64,000 nt of DNA from Streptomyces sp. TSRI0281 (GCF_001905125.1 NZ_LWLE01000013.1:86916-150915), one strand, 5' to 3'; shown: positions 42,192 through 51,105, counted from the stretch's first letter. Numbers and translations are program-made. Notes: generated from the sequence alone by a model not told the origin.

Positions 42192-43019
42192 ATGAAGCCC
42201 ATCATTACCGCATCCGAATGTGCGAGCGAGTCGGCGGGGCCGCGTCCGCCGGTGCTCCTGGACGTCCGCTGGCAGCTGGGCGGCCCGCACGGCCGCGCCG
42301 ACTACGAGGCCGGGCACATCCCCGGCGCGGTCTTCGTCGATCTCGACGCGGAACTCGCGGGTCCGGCGGGGAGCAACGGCCGCCATCCACTGCCGGACCC
42401 GGAAGCCTTCGGCGCCGCGATGCGCCGCGCCGGGGTCTGCCGGGGCACTCCCGTCGTGGTGTACGACGGCGGCCAGGGCTGGGCCGCGGCCCGCGCCTGG
42501 TGGCTGCTGCGCTGGACGGGGCACCAGGATGTCCGGGTCCTGGATGGCGGTCTCGCGGCATGGACCGGCGAGCTGTCCACCGCGATCCCGGCCCCCGGCG
42601 AGGGCGATTTCCGGCCGGAGCCGGGCGCGCTGGAGACGCTGGACGCGGACGGTGCGGCGGCCTTCGCCCGTTCCGGTCTGCTGCTCGACGCGCGGGCCGC
42701 GGAGCGCTATCGGGGTGATGTGGAGCCGATCGACCGGGTGGGCGGCCATGTCCCGGGCGCGGTTTCGGCGCCGACCTCGGAGAACGTCGGCGAGGACGGG
42801 CGCTACCTGCCCGCCGCAGAGCTGGCCGCCCGCTTCTCCGGGCTGGGGGCCACGAGCGCCGAGGGGGTCGGCGTCTACTGCGGCTCGGGGGTCTCGGGGG
42901 CGCACGAGGTGCTGGCCCTGGAGATCGCCGGATTCCGGGGTGTCCTCTATCCGGGCTCCTGGTCCGAGTGGTCCTTCGACGGGTCCCGGCCCGTCGCCAA
43001 GGGGCCCGATCCGCGGTAA
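42192..43019 (+). CDS. Rhodanese-type sulfurtransferase (two-domain)
   Basis: This 275-residue enzyme moves sulfane sulfur, for example from thiosulfate or 3-mercaptopyruvate to an acceptor. Domain 1 (residues 5-130) is non-catalytic with Asp in YDGGQG at the loop position. Domain 2 (140-275) has the active-site Cys loop VYCGSGVSG. I chose ATG 42192, preceded by AGCGAGGA; ATG 42183 is also possible. It is divergent from the VOC gene. A strong bidirectional terminator separates it from sepH. Confidence 0.9.
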   Translation: MKPIITASECASESAGPRPPVLLDVRWQLGGPHGRADYEAGHIPGAVFVDLDAELAGPAGSNGRHPLPDPEAFGAAMRRAGVCRGTPVVVYDGGQGWAAARAWWLLRWTGHQDVRVLDGGLAAWTGELSTAIPAPGEGDFRPEPGALETLDADGAAAFARSGLLLDARAAERYRGDVEPIDRVGGHVPGAVSAPTSENVGEDGRYLPAAELAARFSGLGATSAEGVGVYCGSGVSGAHEVLALEIAGFRGVLYPGSWSEWSFDGSRPVAKGPDPR

Positions 43020-43038
43020 GTCGGACACCCAGAACGGG

Positions 43039-43072
43039 CGAGGGCCCGTACGCGACTGCGTACGGGCCCTCG
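43039..43072. terminator. Bidirectional terminator between sulfurtransferase gene and sepH
   Basis: A perfect 15-bp stem (43039-43053 with 43058-43072) with a GACT loop lies between the converging genes. Confidence 0.9.
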
Positions 43073-43095
43073 TTCCGCTGCGGGTCACTTCTCGA

Positions 43096-44163
43096 TCAGT
43101 CCTGCTTCTTGCGGCGGGTGCCGAAGACGATCTCGTCCCAGCTGGGCACCGCGGCCCGCCGGCCCGGACGGACCCCGTCCGCCTCGGCCTGGCGGTCGGT
43201 CGTCCCGGTCAGCCGGTCGCGATGACCGGCCACCGCCCGCGGCATCAGGATATCGGCATAGGCGGAACCTGCGCCCGCGGAAGCCGCCGCGGCCGGGGGC
43301 TCGTCGGCCTCGGGCTCCTGCCCGGCGGGTTCGAGCGCGGGCGGTTCGGGCTGCGAGGGCCGTTCCGGTACGACCATGTCGCCGCGGAAGCTCGGCACCG
43401 CTTCCAGCAGGCTGGTCAGCGAGTCGCGCTCACCGGCCGAGGGACCGGTGAGGAAGTCGTCCGGCTCCGGTGCGGGCGGGGCTGGGCGCTCCATCTGGAT
43501 CTGGCGGTCCAGGGCACGGTCCAGCGGCCGGTCGCGCGGCAGCCGGGCGATCCGGGGCACGAACGGGAAGCTGGGCTCCGGCGCGGCGACGTCGTCGCTC
43601 TCGCCGATCAGCGAGCGCGCCTCGTCGTCCACGGCCTGGACCAGCCGTCTGGGCGGGTCGTAGGTCCAGCTCGCCGAGTGCGGTTCACCCGCGACCCGGT
43701 AGACGAGGAGGACTTCCCAGGTGCCGTCGTCACGGCGCCAGGAGTCCCACTGGACGGTTTCCTTGTCGGCGCCGCGCAGCAGGAGCCGTTCCTGCACCGC
43801 CTCGCCGAGCTGGGGGCCGGTGTTCTCGCCGGGACGGCGCACAGGAGTCTTCCGGGCCCGCTCGGCCATGAAGGCGCGCTCCGCGAGCACAGGGCCCTCG
43901 AAGCGGCGAACACGGTCGACGGGGATTCCGGCGAATTGAGCGACCTCCTCCGCGGAGGCACCGGCACGTATCCGGGCCTGGATGTCGCGGGGGCGGAGGT
44001 GGCTCTCCACCTCGATCTCGATCTGGCCGAGCCGTGCGCGGTCGTTGCGCACGGCGGCGCGCAGCCGCTCATCGATCGGAAGCGTGTACTCCGTGCTGTC
44101 CGCAGCCTTGAGCACCAGTCGTGTGCCGTCGTTTGAGACGGCCACGACACGCAGTTCGGGCAT
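43096..44163 (-). CDS. sepH: Cell division protein SepH
   Basis: This 355-residue actinobacterial division protein (DUF3071 family) is known to bind FtsZ and stimulate its assembly and lateral filament interaction. The conserved N-terminal domain (residues 1-165) includes a helix-turn-helix-like FtsZ-binding segment (IRAGASAEEVAQFAGIPVDRVRRFEG, about 65-90). A disordered Pro/Glu/Ala-rich region follows, and the C-terminus carries the conserved tail WDEIVFGTRRKK. The start is ATG 44163 with a GGAGG on the minus strand. It is sporulation-associated in Streptomyces; a GACAC WhiA-type motif lies upstream. Confidence 0.93.
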   Translation of the reverse strand: MPELRVVAVSNDGTRLVLKAADSTEYTLPIDERLRAAVRNDRARLGQIEIEVESHLRPRDIQARIRAGASAEEVAQFAGIPVDRVRRFEGPVLAERAFMAERARKTPVRRPGENTGPQLGEAVQERLLLRGADKETVQWDSWRRDDGTWEVLLVYRVAGEPHSASWTYDPPRRLVQAVDDEARSLIGESDDVAAPEPSFPFVPRIARLPRDRPLDRALDRQIQMERPAPPAPEPDDFLTGPSAGERDSLTSLLEAVPSFRGDMVVPERPSQPEPPALEPAGQEPEADEPPAAAASAGAGSAYADILMPRAVAGHRDRLTGTTDRQAEADGVRPGRRAAVPSWDEIVFGTRRKKQD

Positions 44164-44658
44164 GGGAACCTCCCGGGTGGTGCCTGCCGACGTCACGTGC
44201 GTCGCTGCTTCCGCTAGTCGAGTGTGGCCTGCCCGGGTGCAGCCTGCCACAACCTTGCCAAGTTGCCCGGCGTGTCGGGCATTGGCCCTGGAACGCCTGC
44301 ATGACACGGTTGCCCATTGCGACCCAAAGTGACCAAAAATGGTCACTCCGTGTAGCGGGCGCCCGTGTGCCGCCTTGGCGTCGCCGGTTCGAGTGCCGCC
44401 GTCGGCCCCCTCCGTAGCTGCGGATACCCATGCGGGAGTCCGCCCCAGGGCTCGTCACAGTACTCCATTTGGGCCACCTGAGTGGACCGGCGCGCCGCCG
44501 AAGTTCTCGTGCGGCACGGGAGTTGGGTTACCCAGTTACCTGCGAAATGCCCCCGATGCGTGTCCTGCTTCACAGAATCGCCAGAAACGGAACTATTCAC
44601 TTCGCTCATTTGTCCCTTCCTGTTGCATGGTGGGAGAGATGTCAAGCAGGGGCTGGTA
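44164..44658. promoter_or_regulatory. 495-bp sepH upstream region with an inverted repeat and a WhiA-type motif
   Basis: AGTGACC (44328-44334) and GGTCACT (44341-44347) form a perfect 7-bp inverted repeat around a six-base AT spacer, 165 bp before sepH. GACAC, the WhiA recognition core, lies at 44303-44307. sepH is, as I recall, a direct WhiA/WhiB target in Streptomyces, so the GACAC is a good candidate. No gene is seen in the rest of the gap. A GGTTCGA motif near 44389 resembles a tRNA T-loop but has no paired stems. Confidence 0.5.
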
Positions 44659-45798
44659 ATGGTTCAGAAGCCGGAAAGTGACATAGAACCCAAGGAAAGG
44701 CGCATAGATCTGAGTCTGCCGCAGGTCGCCGGCAGTGCCGTGGCGGCCGTCGCGGCCGCGGTACTGGCCTCGCAGCTGGGCGTGTACGGAACGATCGTGG
44801 GCGCCGGGGTGATGAGCATCGTCGCCACCTGCGGAGGATCGGTCTTCCAGCACTTCTTCCGTCGTACGGGTGAGCAGATCCGCGAAGTCACGGTCCAGGT
44901 GACGCACCCGGCGGGCCGTCAGGTGACGGTACGCACCAGGGAGACGATGCCGGCCCGGCAGACCCGGGCGACGGGCCGGCCGGCCGCCGACGCCACGACG
45001 GTGCTGCCCACGGTGGAGCACGACCCGGACCGTACGCGAGCGCTGCGGCCCCGCACCGACGGCCCGGAATCCGTCGGTGCCGAGGGTGCCCACGGCGCCG
45101 ACGCGGATCGCACGCGGGTGCTGGGGCTCGATCCCGAACGCACCCGGATGCTGAGGCGGGTCCCCGAGGCCGGGGGGCCGGAATCCGTTGACCCGGCCCG
45201 GACGCAACTCCTCCCGCAGGCCGGCGGAGCCCGGGTACCGGTGCCGGGCGGGCCGGACGACGAGTTCTCCGGCGCGACCACGCACGGCACCCGCCTGCGC
45301 GGCTGGAAGCGCCCGGTCCTCGCCGCCGCCGTGGTCTTCGGCGTGTCGATGGTCGGGATCACCGCGTTCGAGCTGGTCTCGGGCAACGACCTGAGCGGTG
45401 GCCGGGGGACGACCGTCGGTTCCGTCGTACGCGGCGGGGACCGGGACTCCGGTCCGGCCGACCCGGCACCGTCCGGCAGCACCGGGCAGGAGCCGGACGG
45501 AGATGGGCAGAGCCCCGGCACCGGCAGTGGCACCGGGTCCACGCCCGGCACGGACGAGGGCGACGGGCAGAGCCCGGACCCGGGTACGAGCCAGGACAAG
45601 GACCAGGGATCGACGGCCGGGCCGACACCGACGCCCTCCCGCTCGGGCGGCGGCGACACCACGCAGTCGCCCGCTCCGCCGCCTCCCACGGCACCCGGCG
45701 ACGGAGGCGGCAGTGTCGCTCCCGAGCCGACCGGCGAGGGCGCTGTCCCGGGCCAGGAGCAGCAGGCTCCGCCCGACACGGGCACCGGCGGGCGCTGA
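44659..45798 (+). CDS. Membrane protein with cytoplasmic and Pro/Gly-rich exported regions
   Basis: I do not recognise the family of this 379-residue protein. Residues 22-60 form one or two hydrophobic helices (VAGSAVAAVAAAVLASQLGVYGTIVG), followed by a charged region in which DPDRTRALR-, DADRTRVLG- and DPERTRMLR-like blocks repeat (residues 115-175). A second transmembrane helix lies at about residues 215-235, and then comes a long Gly/Pro/Ser/Asp-rich tail (240-379) likely outside the cell. The repeated R-T-R-x-L blocks resemble phosphorylatable Thr motifs. ATG 44659 is chosen; an upstream reading to 44482 lacks support. Confidence 0.7.
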   Translation: MVQKPESDIEPKERRIDLSLPQVAGSAVAAVAAAVLASQLGVYGTIVGAGVMSIVATCGGSVFQHFFRRTGEQIREVTVQVTHPAGRQVTVRTRETMPARQTRATGRPAADATTVLPTVEHDPDRTRALRPRTDGPESVGAEGAHGADADRTRVLGLDPERTRMLRRVPEAGGPESVDPARTQLLPQAGGARVPVPGGPDDEFSGATTHGTRLRGWKRPVLAAAVVFGVSMVGITAFELVSGNDLSGGRGTTVGSVVRGGDRDSGPADPAPSGSTGQEPDGDGQSPGTGSGTGSTPGTDEGDGQSPDPGTSQDKDQGSTAGPTPTPSRSGGGDTTQSPAPPPPTAPGDGGGSVAPEPTGEGAVPGQEQQAPPDTGTGGR

Positions 45799-45824
45799 CT
45801 CCGGTGGGTACCCGGGGACGCATC

Positions 45825-45864
45825 GGGCGCTTTCGCCACCGCCGCGGCGGTGGCGAAAGCGCCC
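45825..45864. terminator. Bidirectional terminator, 19-bp perfect stem
   Basis: The arms 45825-45843 and 45846-45864 are perfectly complementary. The stem lies between the membrane protein gene and the converging lactone oxidase gene. Confidence 0.92.
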
Positions 45865-45873
45865 GGCGCGTCC

Positions 45874-47196
45874 TCAGTCGCCGAGGACGCGGCGCAGGTA
45901 GTCGTTGCCGAACAGGCGGTCCGGGTCGAGCCGGTCGCGTACCGCGGTGAACTCGCCGAACCGCGGGTAGACCCCGGCCAGGTAGTCGGCGTCGCGGGTG
46001 TGGATCTTGCCCCAGTGCGGGCGGCCGGCATGTGCGGTCATGATCCGTTCGACGGCGGTGAAGTACGCCTGGTAGGGCGTGCCCCGGTACAGGTGCACGG
46101 CGATGTACGCGCTCTCGCGGCCCGAGGCCGTGGAGAGTGCGATGTCGTCGGCGGGCGCCGTACGGACCTCGACCGGGAAGCTGATCCGCAGCGGCGAACG
46201 GTCCACCATCGCCTTGAGCTCGCGCAGCGCCTCGACGGCGGCCTCGCGCGGGAGGGCGTACTCCATCTCCACGAAGCGCACCCGGCGCGGGCTGGTGAAC
46301 ACCTTGTACGGGATGTCGGTGTAGGTACGGGCCGACAGGGCCCTGCTGGAGAGCTTGGCTATCGACGGGATGGTCGCGGGGACCGCCCGGCCGAGCGAAC
46401 AGGCGACCTGGAAGACCCCGTTGGAGAGCAGTTCGTCATCGATCCAGCCGCTGACCTTGCCGGGCGGGGCGGCGGGGCCCGCGCTGCGGTTGTTGCGCTT
46501 GGTGTTGCAGTTGCCGGTGTGCGGGAACCAGTAGAACTCGAAGTGCTCGTTCTCGGTCAGCAGCCGGTCGAAGTCGGCGGTGACCCGGTCGAAGGTCATC
46601 GGCTCCTCACGGGCGGTCAGCAGGAACACCGGCTCCACGGCGAAGGTGATCGCCGTGATCACGCCGAGGGCGCCGAGCCCGAGCCGGGCCACGGCGAACA
46701 CGTCCGGGTTCTCCTCGGCCGAGCAGCGCAGCACCGTGCCGTCGGCGGTGACCATCTCGACGGCGCGTATCTGCGCGGATATCGACGCCGAGTCGCGGCC
46801 GGTGCCGTGGGTGCCGGTGGAGGTGGCCCCGGCGACCGTCTGGTCCATGATGTCGCCCATGTTCGTGAGCGACAGGCCCTCGCGGGCGAGAGCGGTGTTG
46901 AGCCGCTTGAGCGGGGTGCCGGCCTCGACCGTCACCGTCATCGCCGTACGGTCGATCTCCCGGATGCCGGTGAGCAGGTCGGGGCGTATCAGCATCCCGT
47001 CGGTGGCCGCCGCCGCCGTGAACGAGTGTCCGGTGCCGGCCGGCTTGACCTTCAGGCCGTCCTCGCGTGCCCTGCGGAGCGTCTCGGCGAGCTCGTCCAC
47101 CGAGGCGGGGGACACGGTCCGTACCGGTCGGGCGGTGACATTGCCCGCCCAGTTACGCCACGTGCTCGCCGTCGTCCGTGCGTAGGTGTCCGTCAT
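45874..47196 (-). CDS. FAD-linked aldonolactone oxidase (D-arabinono-1,4-lactone oxidase family)
   Basis: This 440-residue flavoprotein belongs to the vanillyl-alcohol-oxidase fold. The N-terminal FAD-binding PCMH domain (residues 15-185) has PAGTGHSFTAAAATDG, in which the His could anchor the flavin, and TNMGDIMDQTVAGATSTGTHGTG. The C-terminal ALO domain contains the conserved PHWGK near residue 405. It would oxidise a sugar lactone using oxygen or another acceptor. The start ATG 47196 lies inside the last codons of the upstream MFS gene (44-bp overlap), so the two genes form an operon. Confidence 0.88.
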   Translation of the reverse strand: MTDTYARTTASTWRNWAGNVTARPVRTVSPASVDELAETLRRAREDGLKVKPAGTGHSFTAAAATDGMLIRPDLLTGIREIDRTAMTVTVEAGTPLKRLNTALAREGLSLTNMGDIMDQTVAGATSTGTHGTGRDSASISAQIRAVEMVTADGTVLRCSAEENPDVFAVARLGLGALGVITAITFAVEPVFLLTAREEPMTFDRVTADFDRLLTENEHFEFYWFPHTGNCNTKRNNRSAGPAAPPGKVSGWIDDELLSNGVFQVACSLGRAVPATIPSIAKLSSRALSARTYTDIPYKVFTSPRRVRFVEMEYALPREAAVEALRELKAMVDRSPLRISFPVEVRTAPADDIALSTASGRESAYIAVHLYRGTPYQAYFTAVERIMTAHAGRPHWGKIHTRDADYLAGVYPRFGEFTAVRDRLDPDRLFGNDYLRRVLGD

Positions 47197-48400
47197 GTTC
47201 CCCGCGCCCTCCCGTAGGTACCGGCTTGGCAAGCCGGCGATACCCCAGGAACGCCACCACGGCCGCGAGCGCTCCCGCCACGGCGGGTACCGCGTACCCC
47301 GCCTCGGCCCCGGACGCGTCGACCACCCAGCCCGCGGCCGAGGAGCCGAGCGCCACCCCGACCGCGAGCCCGGTGCTGGTCCAGGTCATGCCCTCGGTCA
47401 GTTTGGTGCGCGGTACGTGCTGCTCGACGAGGGCCATGGTGGTGACCATCGTCGGTGCGATGGCGAGGCCCGCGACAAAGAGCGCCACGGCCAGAAACGG
47501 AAGGTTCCCGGCCAGTTGGAGGGGGATCATACTCACGGCCATCGCGCAGACCCCCACCAGCCACCTGGTACCGGGCTTGCCCTTCAGGTGCAGCAGCCCG
47601 AACACGGCCCCCGCCAGGCAGGATCCCAGTGCGTAGACCGCCAGCACGAGGCTGGCCGCCGCCTTGTGGCCGCGCTCCTCGGCGAAGGCCACCGTCACCA
47701 CGTCGACCGCCCCGAAGATCGCCCCCGTCGCCACGAACGTGATCACCAGGACCTGGAGGCCGGGGGAGCGCAGCGCCGAGCCGCCGGTGTGCTGCGACTT
47801 GGGGTGCGGCACCGGCTCGGTGGCGCGTTGCGCGGTCAGCCAGAAGACGCCGACCACCAGGAACATGGCGGCCAGCAGCGGTCCCGCCTCCGGGAACCAG
47901 GCGGTGGAGAGCCCGATCGAGATGATCGGCCCGAAGATGAAGCACACCTCGTCGACGATCGACTCCCACGCGTACGCGGTGTGCAGCTCGCGGCCCGAGC
48001 CGCGGTAGATCTCCGCCCAGCGGGCCCGGACCATCGACCCCACGCTCGGTACACAGCCCGCGCCCGCGGCGAAGACGAACAGTGTCCAGTCGGGCAGCCG
48101 CTGCTGGGCGCAGATCAGCAGCCCGGTGACCGCCGCCACCGAGACCAGGGTGACCGGGCGCAGCACGCGCCGCTGCCCGTAGCGGTCGACCAGCCGGGAG
48201 ATCTGCGGGCCGAAGACCGCCGCCGCCATGGCGAGCGTGGCGGAGAGCGCGCCGGCCAGCCCGTACCGGCCGGTGATCTGCGAAACCATGGTCACCACGC
48301 CGATGCCCATCATGGACAGCGGCATGCGGCCGAAGAATCCGGCGGCGGAGAACCCCTTGGAGCCGGGGGCGGCGAAAATGGCGCGGTAGGGGCTGGGCAA
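47153..48400 (-). CDS. MFS transporter
   Basis: This 415-residue major facilitator has about 12 hydrophobic segments, motif A-like VDRYGQRR after helix 2, and a long central loop near residues 195-215. It starts at TTG 48400 after GGAG on the minus strand. Its final codons overlap the lactone oxidase gene, so a shared role, such as uptake or export of a sugar acid or its product, is plausible. The C-terminal tail (GGRGEHDGHLRTDDGEH) is charged. Substrate unknown. Confidence 0.88.
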   Translation of the reverse strand: MPSPYRAIFAAPGSKGFSAAGFFGRMPLSMMGIGVVTMVSQITGRYGLAGALSATLAMAAAVFGPQISRLVDRYGQRRVLRPVTLVSVAAVTGLLICAQQRLPDWTLFVFAAGAGCVPSVGSMVRARWAEIYRGSGRELHTAYAWESIVDEVCFIFGPIISIGLSTAWFPEAGPLLAAMFLVVGVFWLTAQRATEPVPHPKSQHTGGSALRSPGLQVLVITFVATGAIFGAVDVVTVAFAEERGHKAAASLVLAVYALGSCLAGAVFGLLHLKGKPGTRWLVGVCAMAVSMIPLQLAGNLPFLAVALFVAGLAIAPTMVTTMALVEQHVPRTKLTEGMTWTSTGLAVGVALGSSAAGWVVDASGAEAGYAVPAVAGALAAVVAFLGYRRLAKPVPTGGRGEHDGHLRTDDGEHVA

Positions 48401-48565
48401 GGGGCACTCCGGTCGAGCCTGTCATGCGTGAAGATGGCCGACACAGCTTACGGCCTCTCCGGCGGCGGGGAGAGGTGGCCGGGACGCCGCGGCGGGCCCC
48501 GGGCCCGGGACCGGGGGTGGATGTCGGTTGCCGCACCGTCCCCGGCGGGTGGCAGGATCGAGGGC

Positions 48566-49693
48566 ATGTCCGATCTGCGTGATCCCGCTCCCTACGACGC
48601 CCTGCTGCTGCTCTCCTTCGGTGGCCCCGAAGGCCCGGACGACGTGGTCCCGTTCCTGGCGAACGTGACCCGCGGCCGGGGCATCCCCGAGGAACGGCTG
48701 AAGGAGGTCGGCAAGCACTACTTCCTGTTCGGCGGCGTCAGCCCGATCAACGCGCAGAACAGGGCGCTGCTCGACGCCCTGCGCAAGGACTTCGCGGACC
48801 ACGGCCTGGATCTGCCGGTGTACTGGGGCAACCGCAACTGGGCGCCGTACCTCACCGACACGCTGCGCGAGATGGCCGGTGACGGCCACCGCCGTATCGC
48901 CGTCCTCGCCACCAGCGCGTACGCCTCGTACTCCGGCTGCCGTCAGTACCGCGAGAACCTGGCCGAGTCGCTCGCGGTCCTGGAGGCCGAGGGGGTGGCG
49001 GTGCCGCGGGTGGACAAGCTGCGCCACTACTTCAACCACCCCGGCTTCGTGCGGCCCATGGCCGACGGTGTGCTGGCCTCGCTGGCCGACCTCCCCGAGG
49101 ACGTCAGGGCCGGTGCGCATCTGGCCTTCACCACGCACTCGATCCCGGTCTCCGCCGCCGACACCTCCGGCCCCCGGGAGGCGCACGGTGACGGCGGCGC
49201 CTATGTCGCCGAGCACCTCGACGTCGCCCGTGTGATCGTCGACGCCGTGCGCGAGGAGACCGGCATCGAGTACCCCTGGCGGCTCGTCTACCAGTCGCGC
49301 AGCGGAGCCCCGCACATCCCGTGGCTGGAGCCCGACATCTGCGACCACATCGAGGCGCTGCACGGCGAGGGCGTCCCGGCGGTCGTGATGGCCCCCATCG
49401 GCTTCGTCTCGGACCACATGGAGGTCCTGTACGACCTCGACACCGAGGCCACCGCGAAGGCCGCGGAGCTGGGTCTGCCGGTCCGCCGGTCCGCGACGGT
49501 CGGCGCCGACCCGCGGTTCGCCGCCGCCGTACGAGAGCTCCTCCTGGAGCGCGCCGAGGCCGAGCGGGGGAGCCCGGTGACGCCCTGCGCACTGGGCGCG
49601 CTCGGCCCCTCGCACGACCTGTGCCCGGCCGGCTGCTGCCCGGCCAGGGCGCTCAAGCCGGCCGCCGCGGGCGCCGACAGCCCGTACGCGTGA
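48566..49693 (+). CDS. hemH: Ferrochelatase (coproporphyrin-dependent type) with iron-sulfur cysteines
   Basis: This 375-residue enzyme inserts Fe2+ into the porphyrin ring. In actinobacteria the substrate is coproporphyrin III (CpfC function). The catalytic His191 lies in TTHSIPVS. Cys125 (SYSGC) plus a C-terminal cluster (Cys341, 353, 357 and 358) match the pattern of [2Fe-2S]-containing actinobacterial ferrochelatases, which use one internal and three C-terminal cysteines. The start ATG 48566 has GAGG upstream and a possible -10 box CAGGAT at 48553. The 1.4-kb upstream extension of this frame crosses the MFS gene and is not coding. Confidence 0.93.
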   Translation: MSDLRDPAPYDALLLLSFGGPEGPDDVVPFLANVTRGRGIPEERLKEVGKHYFLFGGVSPINAQNRALLDALRKDFADHGLDLPVYWGNRNWAPYLTDTLREMAGDGHRRIAVLATSAYASYSGCRQYRENLAESLAVLEAEGVAVPRVDKLRHYFNHPGFVRPMADGVLASLADLPEDVRAGAHLAFTTHSIPVSAADTSGPREAHGDGGAYVAEHLDVARVIVDAVREETGIEYPWRLVYQSRSGAPHIPWLEPDICDHIEALHGEGVPAVVMAPIGFVSDHMEVLYDLDTEATAKAAELGLPVRRSATVGADPRFAAAVRELLLERAEAERGSPVTPCALGALGPSHDLCPAGCCPARALKPAAAGADSPYA

Positions 49694-49734
49694 AGGAGGC
49701 GGCGGGCCCCGTTGGACACCGGGCCTCAGCCGCT

Positions 49735-49772
49735 GAGACGCCCGACCCGAGACGCCCGACCCGAGACGCCCG
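49735..49772 (+). repeat. Tandem 14-bp repeats between hemH and the phosphatase gene
   Basis: The 14-mer GAGACGCCCGACCC is present twice (49735-49748, 49749-49762), with a partial third copy (49763-49772) and another GAGACGCCCG at 49792. The 151-bp gap holds no gene; function unknown. Confidence 0.75.
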
Positions 49773-49844
49773 CACCACGACGACCGCCACCGAGACGCCC
49801 GTACGCACGGAGAAGCCCGTACGTACCGAGCCCCTGGGAGTGCT

Positions 49845-50645
49845 GTGACCGACCCCGACCTGTCCGAACTGCTCGACCTCGCCCTGGAGGCCGCCCGCCG
49901 CGCCGGAGCCCTGCTGCGCGACGGCCGCCCGGCCGACCTGGGAGTGGCCGCGACGAAGTCCAGCCCCATCGACATCGTCACCGAGATGGACATCGCCGCC
50001 GAGAAGCTGATCACCGGCTTCCTGTCCGAGCGCCGCCCGCAGGACGGCTTCCTCGGTGAGGAGGGCGCCAGCTCCGCGGGCAGCAGCGGCATCCGCTGGG
50101 TCATCGACCCGCTCGACGGCACGGTGAACTACCTCTACGGCCTGCCGACCTGGGCCGTGTCGATCGCCGCCGAACGCGACGGCGAGCGGGTCGTGGGCGT
50201 CGTCGAGGCGCCGATGCGCCGCGAGACGTACCGGGCGGTGCTCGGCGGCGGTGCGTACGCGAACGGCAACGCCCTGCGCGCCCGGCCCGCTCCGCCGCTC
50301 GACCAGGCCCTCGTGTCGACCGGCTTCAACTACGTCAGCGACGTCCGCACGCACCAGGCGGACGTCGCCCGGGTGCTCATCCCGCGGCTGCGCGACATCC
50401 GGCGCAGCGGCTCGGCCGCCGTCGACCTCTGCGATGTCGCGGCCGGCCGGCTCGACGGCTACTACGAGCGAGGGCTCCACCCGTGGGACCTGGCGGCGGG
50501 CGACCTGATCGCCCGGGAAGCGGGCGCGCTCACCGGCGGACGCCCCGGACTGCCCGCCGACGGCGACCTGACCGTGGCCGCCACCCCCGGCGTCTTCGAG
50601 CCGCTCCAGGCGCTCCTCGAAGAGCTGGGCGCCTGGCACGACTGA
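49845..50645 (+). CDS. Inositol monophosphatase-family phosphatase
   Basis: This 266-residue Mg2+-dependent sugar-phosphate phosphatase has motif 1 WVIDPLDGTVNY (residues 85-96) and motif 2 WDLAAGDLIAREAG (about 211-224), with an upstream metal Glu in LGEEG. The start is GTG 49845. Likely substrates are myo-inositol phosphate or a related polyol phosphate; in Streptomyces inositol feeds mycothiol and phosphatidylinositol. It is probably co-transcribed with hemH or has its own promoter in the repeat-bearing gap. Confidence 0.92.
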   Translation: MTDPDLSELLDLALEAARRAGALLRDGRPADLGVAATKSSPIDIVTEMDIAAEKLITGFLSERRPQDGFLGEEGASSAGSSGIRWVIDPLDGTVNYLYGLPTWAVSIAAERDGERVVGVVEAPMRRETYRAVLGGGAYANGNALRARPAPPLDQALVSTGFNYVSDVRTHQADVARVLIPRLRDIRRSGSAAVDLCDVAAGRLDGYYERGLHPWDLAAGDLIAREAGALTGGRPGLPADGDLTVAATPGVFEPLQALLEELGAWHD

Positions 50646-50701
50646 CGGAACGCCCGTCGAAGCCCCTGGTGGGGGCTCCGGCGGGCGTTCGGGTACAGCG
50701 A

Positions 50702-50735
50702 AGGGCCCCGGCGCCGATCACGGCACCGGGGCCCT
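50702..50735. terminator. Bidirectional terminator after the phosphatase gene
   Basis: The arms 50702-50715 and 50722-50735 pair with one mismatch around a 6-nt loop, between converging genes. Confidence 0.8.
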
Positions 50736-50746
50736 CTCGCGGCGAC

Positions 50747-50920
50747 TCAGACGCTTGTGGCGCCGATTTCGACGCCGTGCTCGGCGGCCAGGCGGTGCAG
50801 GTCGTCCAGCTCGCCCTGCTCGACGTCCGCGAGGAAGTCGTCGCCCGTCTCGCGCGCACGCGTGAGGTCGGACTCGGTGTTCTTGATGCGTTGCAGCAGA
50901 CCAGCGGTGAAAGCGTCCAT
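50747..50920 (-). CDS. Small conserved-looking helical protein (57 aa)
   Basis: This 57-residue protein is of unknown function. It is predicted all-helical and charged (LLQRIKNTESDLTRARETGDDFLADVEQGELDDLHRLAAEHG). I believe similar small proteins occur at this place in other Streptomyces, but cannot name a family. ATG 50920 is preceded by GAGGGG seven bases upstream; an ATG five codons earlier is possible. It is divergent from cutR. It could be a small adaptor or coiled-coil partner. Confidence 0.7.
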   Translation of the reverse strand: MDAFTAGLLQRIKNTESDLTRARETGDDFLADVEQGELDDLHRLAAEHGVEIGATSV

Positions 50921-51089
50921 GAAGCGCCCCCTCATCGTGGGTCGGTGGCACGGGGGTGTGCCCGGGATTCCTCCGGCCAGGGGCCGCAGGAGCGGGTGAT
51001 CACGCCATTTCGCCGGTGTGCGGAGCGGGCTGTGGCATGCCACGTGCGTGGCGTGATCGCGGGTGTGAACCCCTCCTCCCCACACGAAG

Positions 51090-51105
51090 CCTCAGAGAAA
51101 CCTCA
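51090..51105 (+). promoter_or_regulatory. OmpR-type direct repeat upstream of cutR
   Basis: CCTCA-N6-CCTCA gives an 11-bp period, the spacing bound by OmpR/PhoB-family response regulators. It lies 187 bp before cutR and may be a site for CutR itself. The surrounding 371-bp gap (50921-51291) contains no gene. Confidence 0.4.

Noticed and set aside
44380..44410. tRNA-like GGTTCGA segment
   Set aside because: The T-loop-like motif has no paired T-stem, and no D- or anticodon arm could be folded upstream, so it is not a tRNA gene; a remnant cannot be proved.
47186..48565. Long N-terminal extension of the ferrochelatase frame
   Set aside because: It crosses the whole MFS gene on the opposite strand; the conserved protein begins at ATG 48566.
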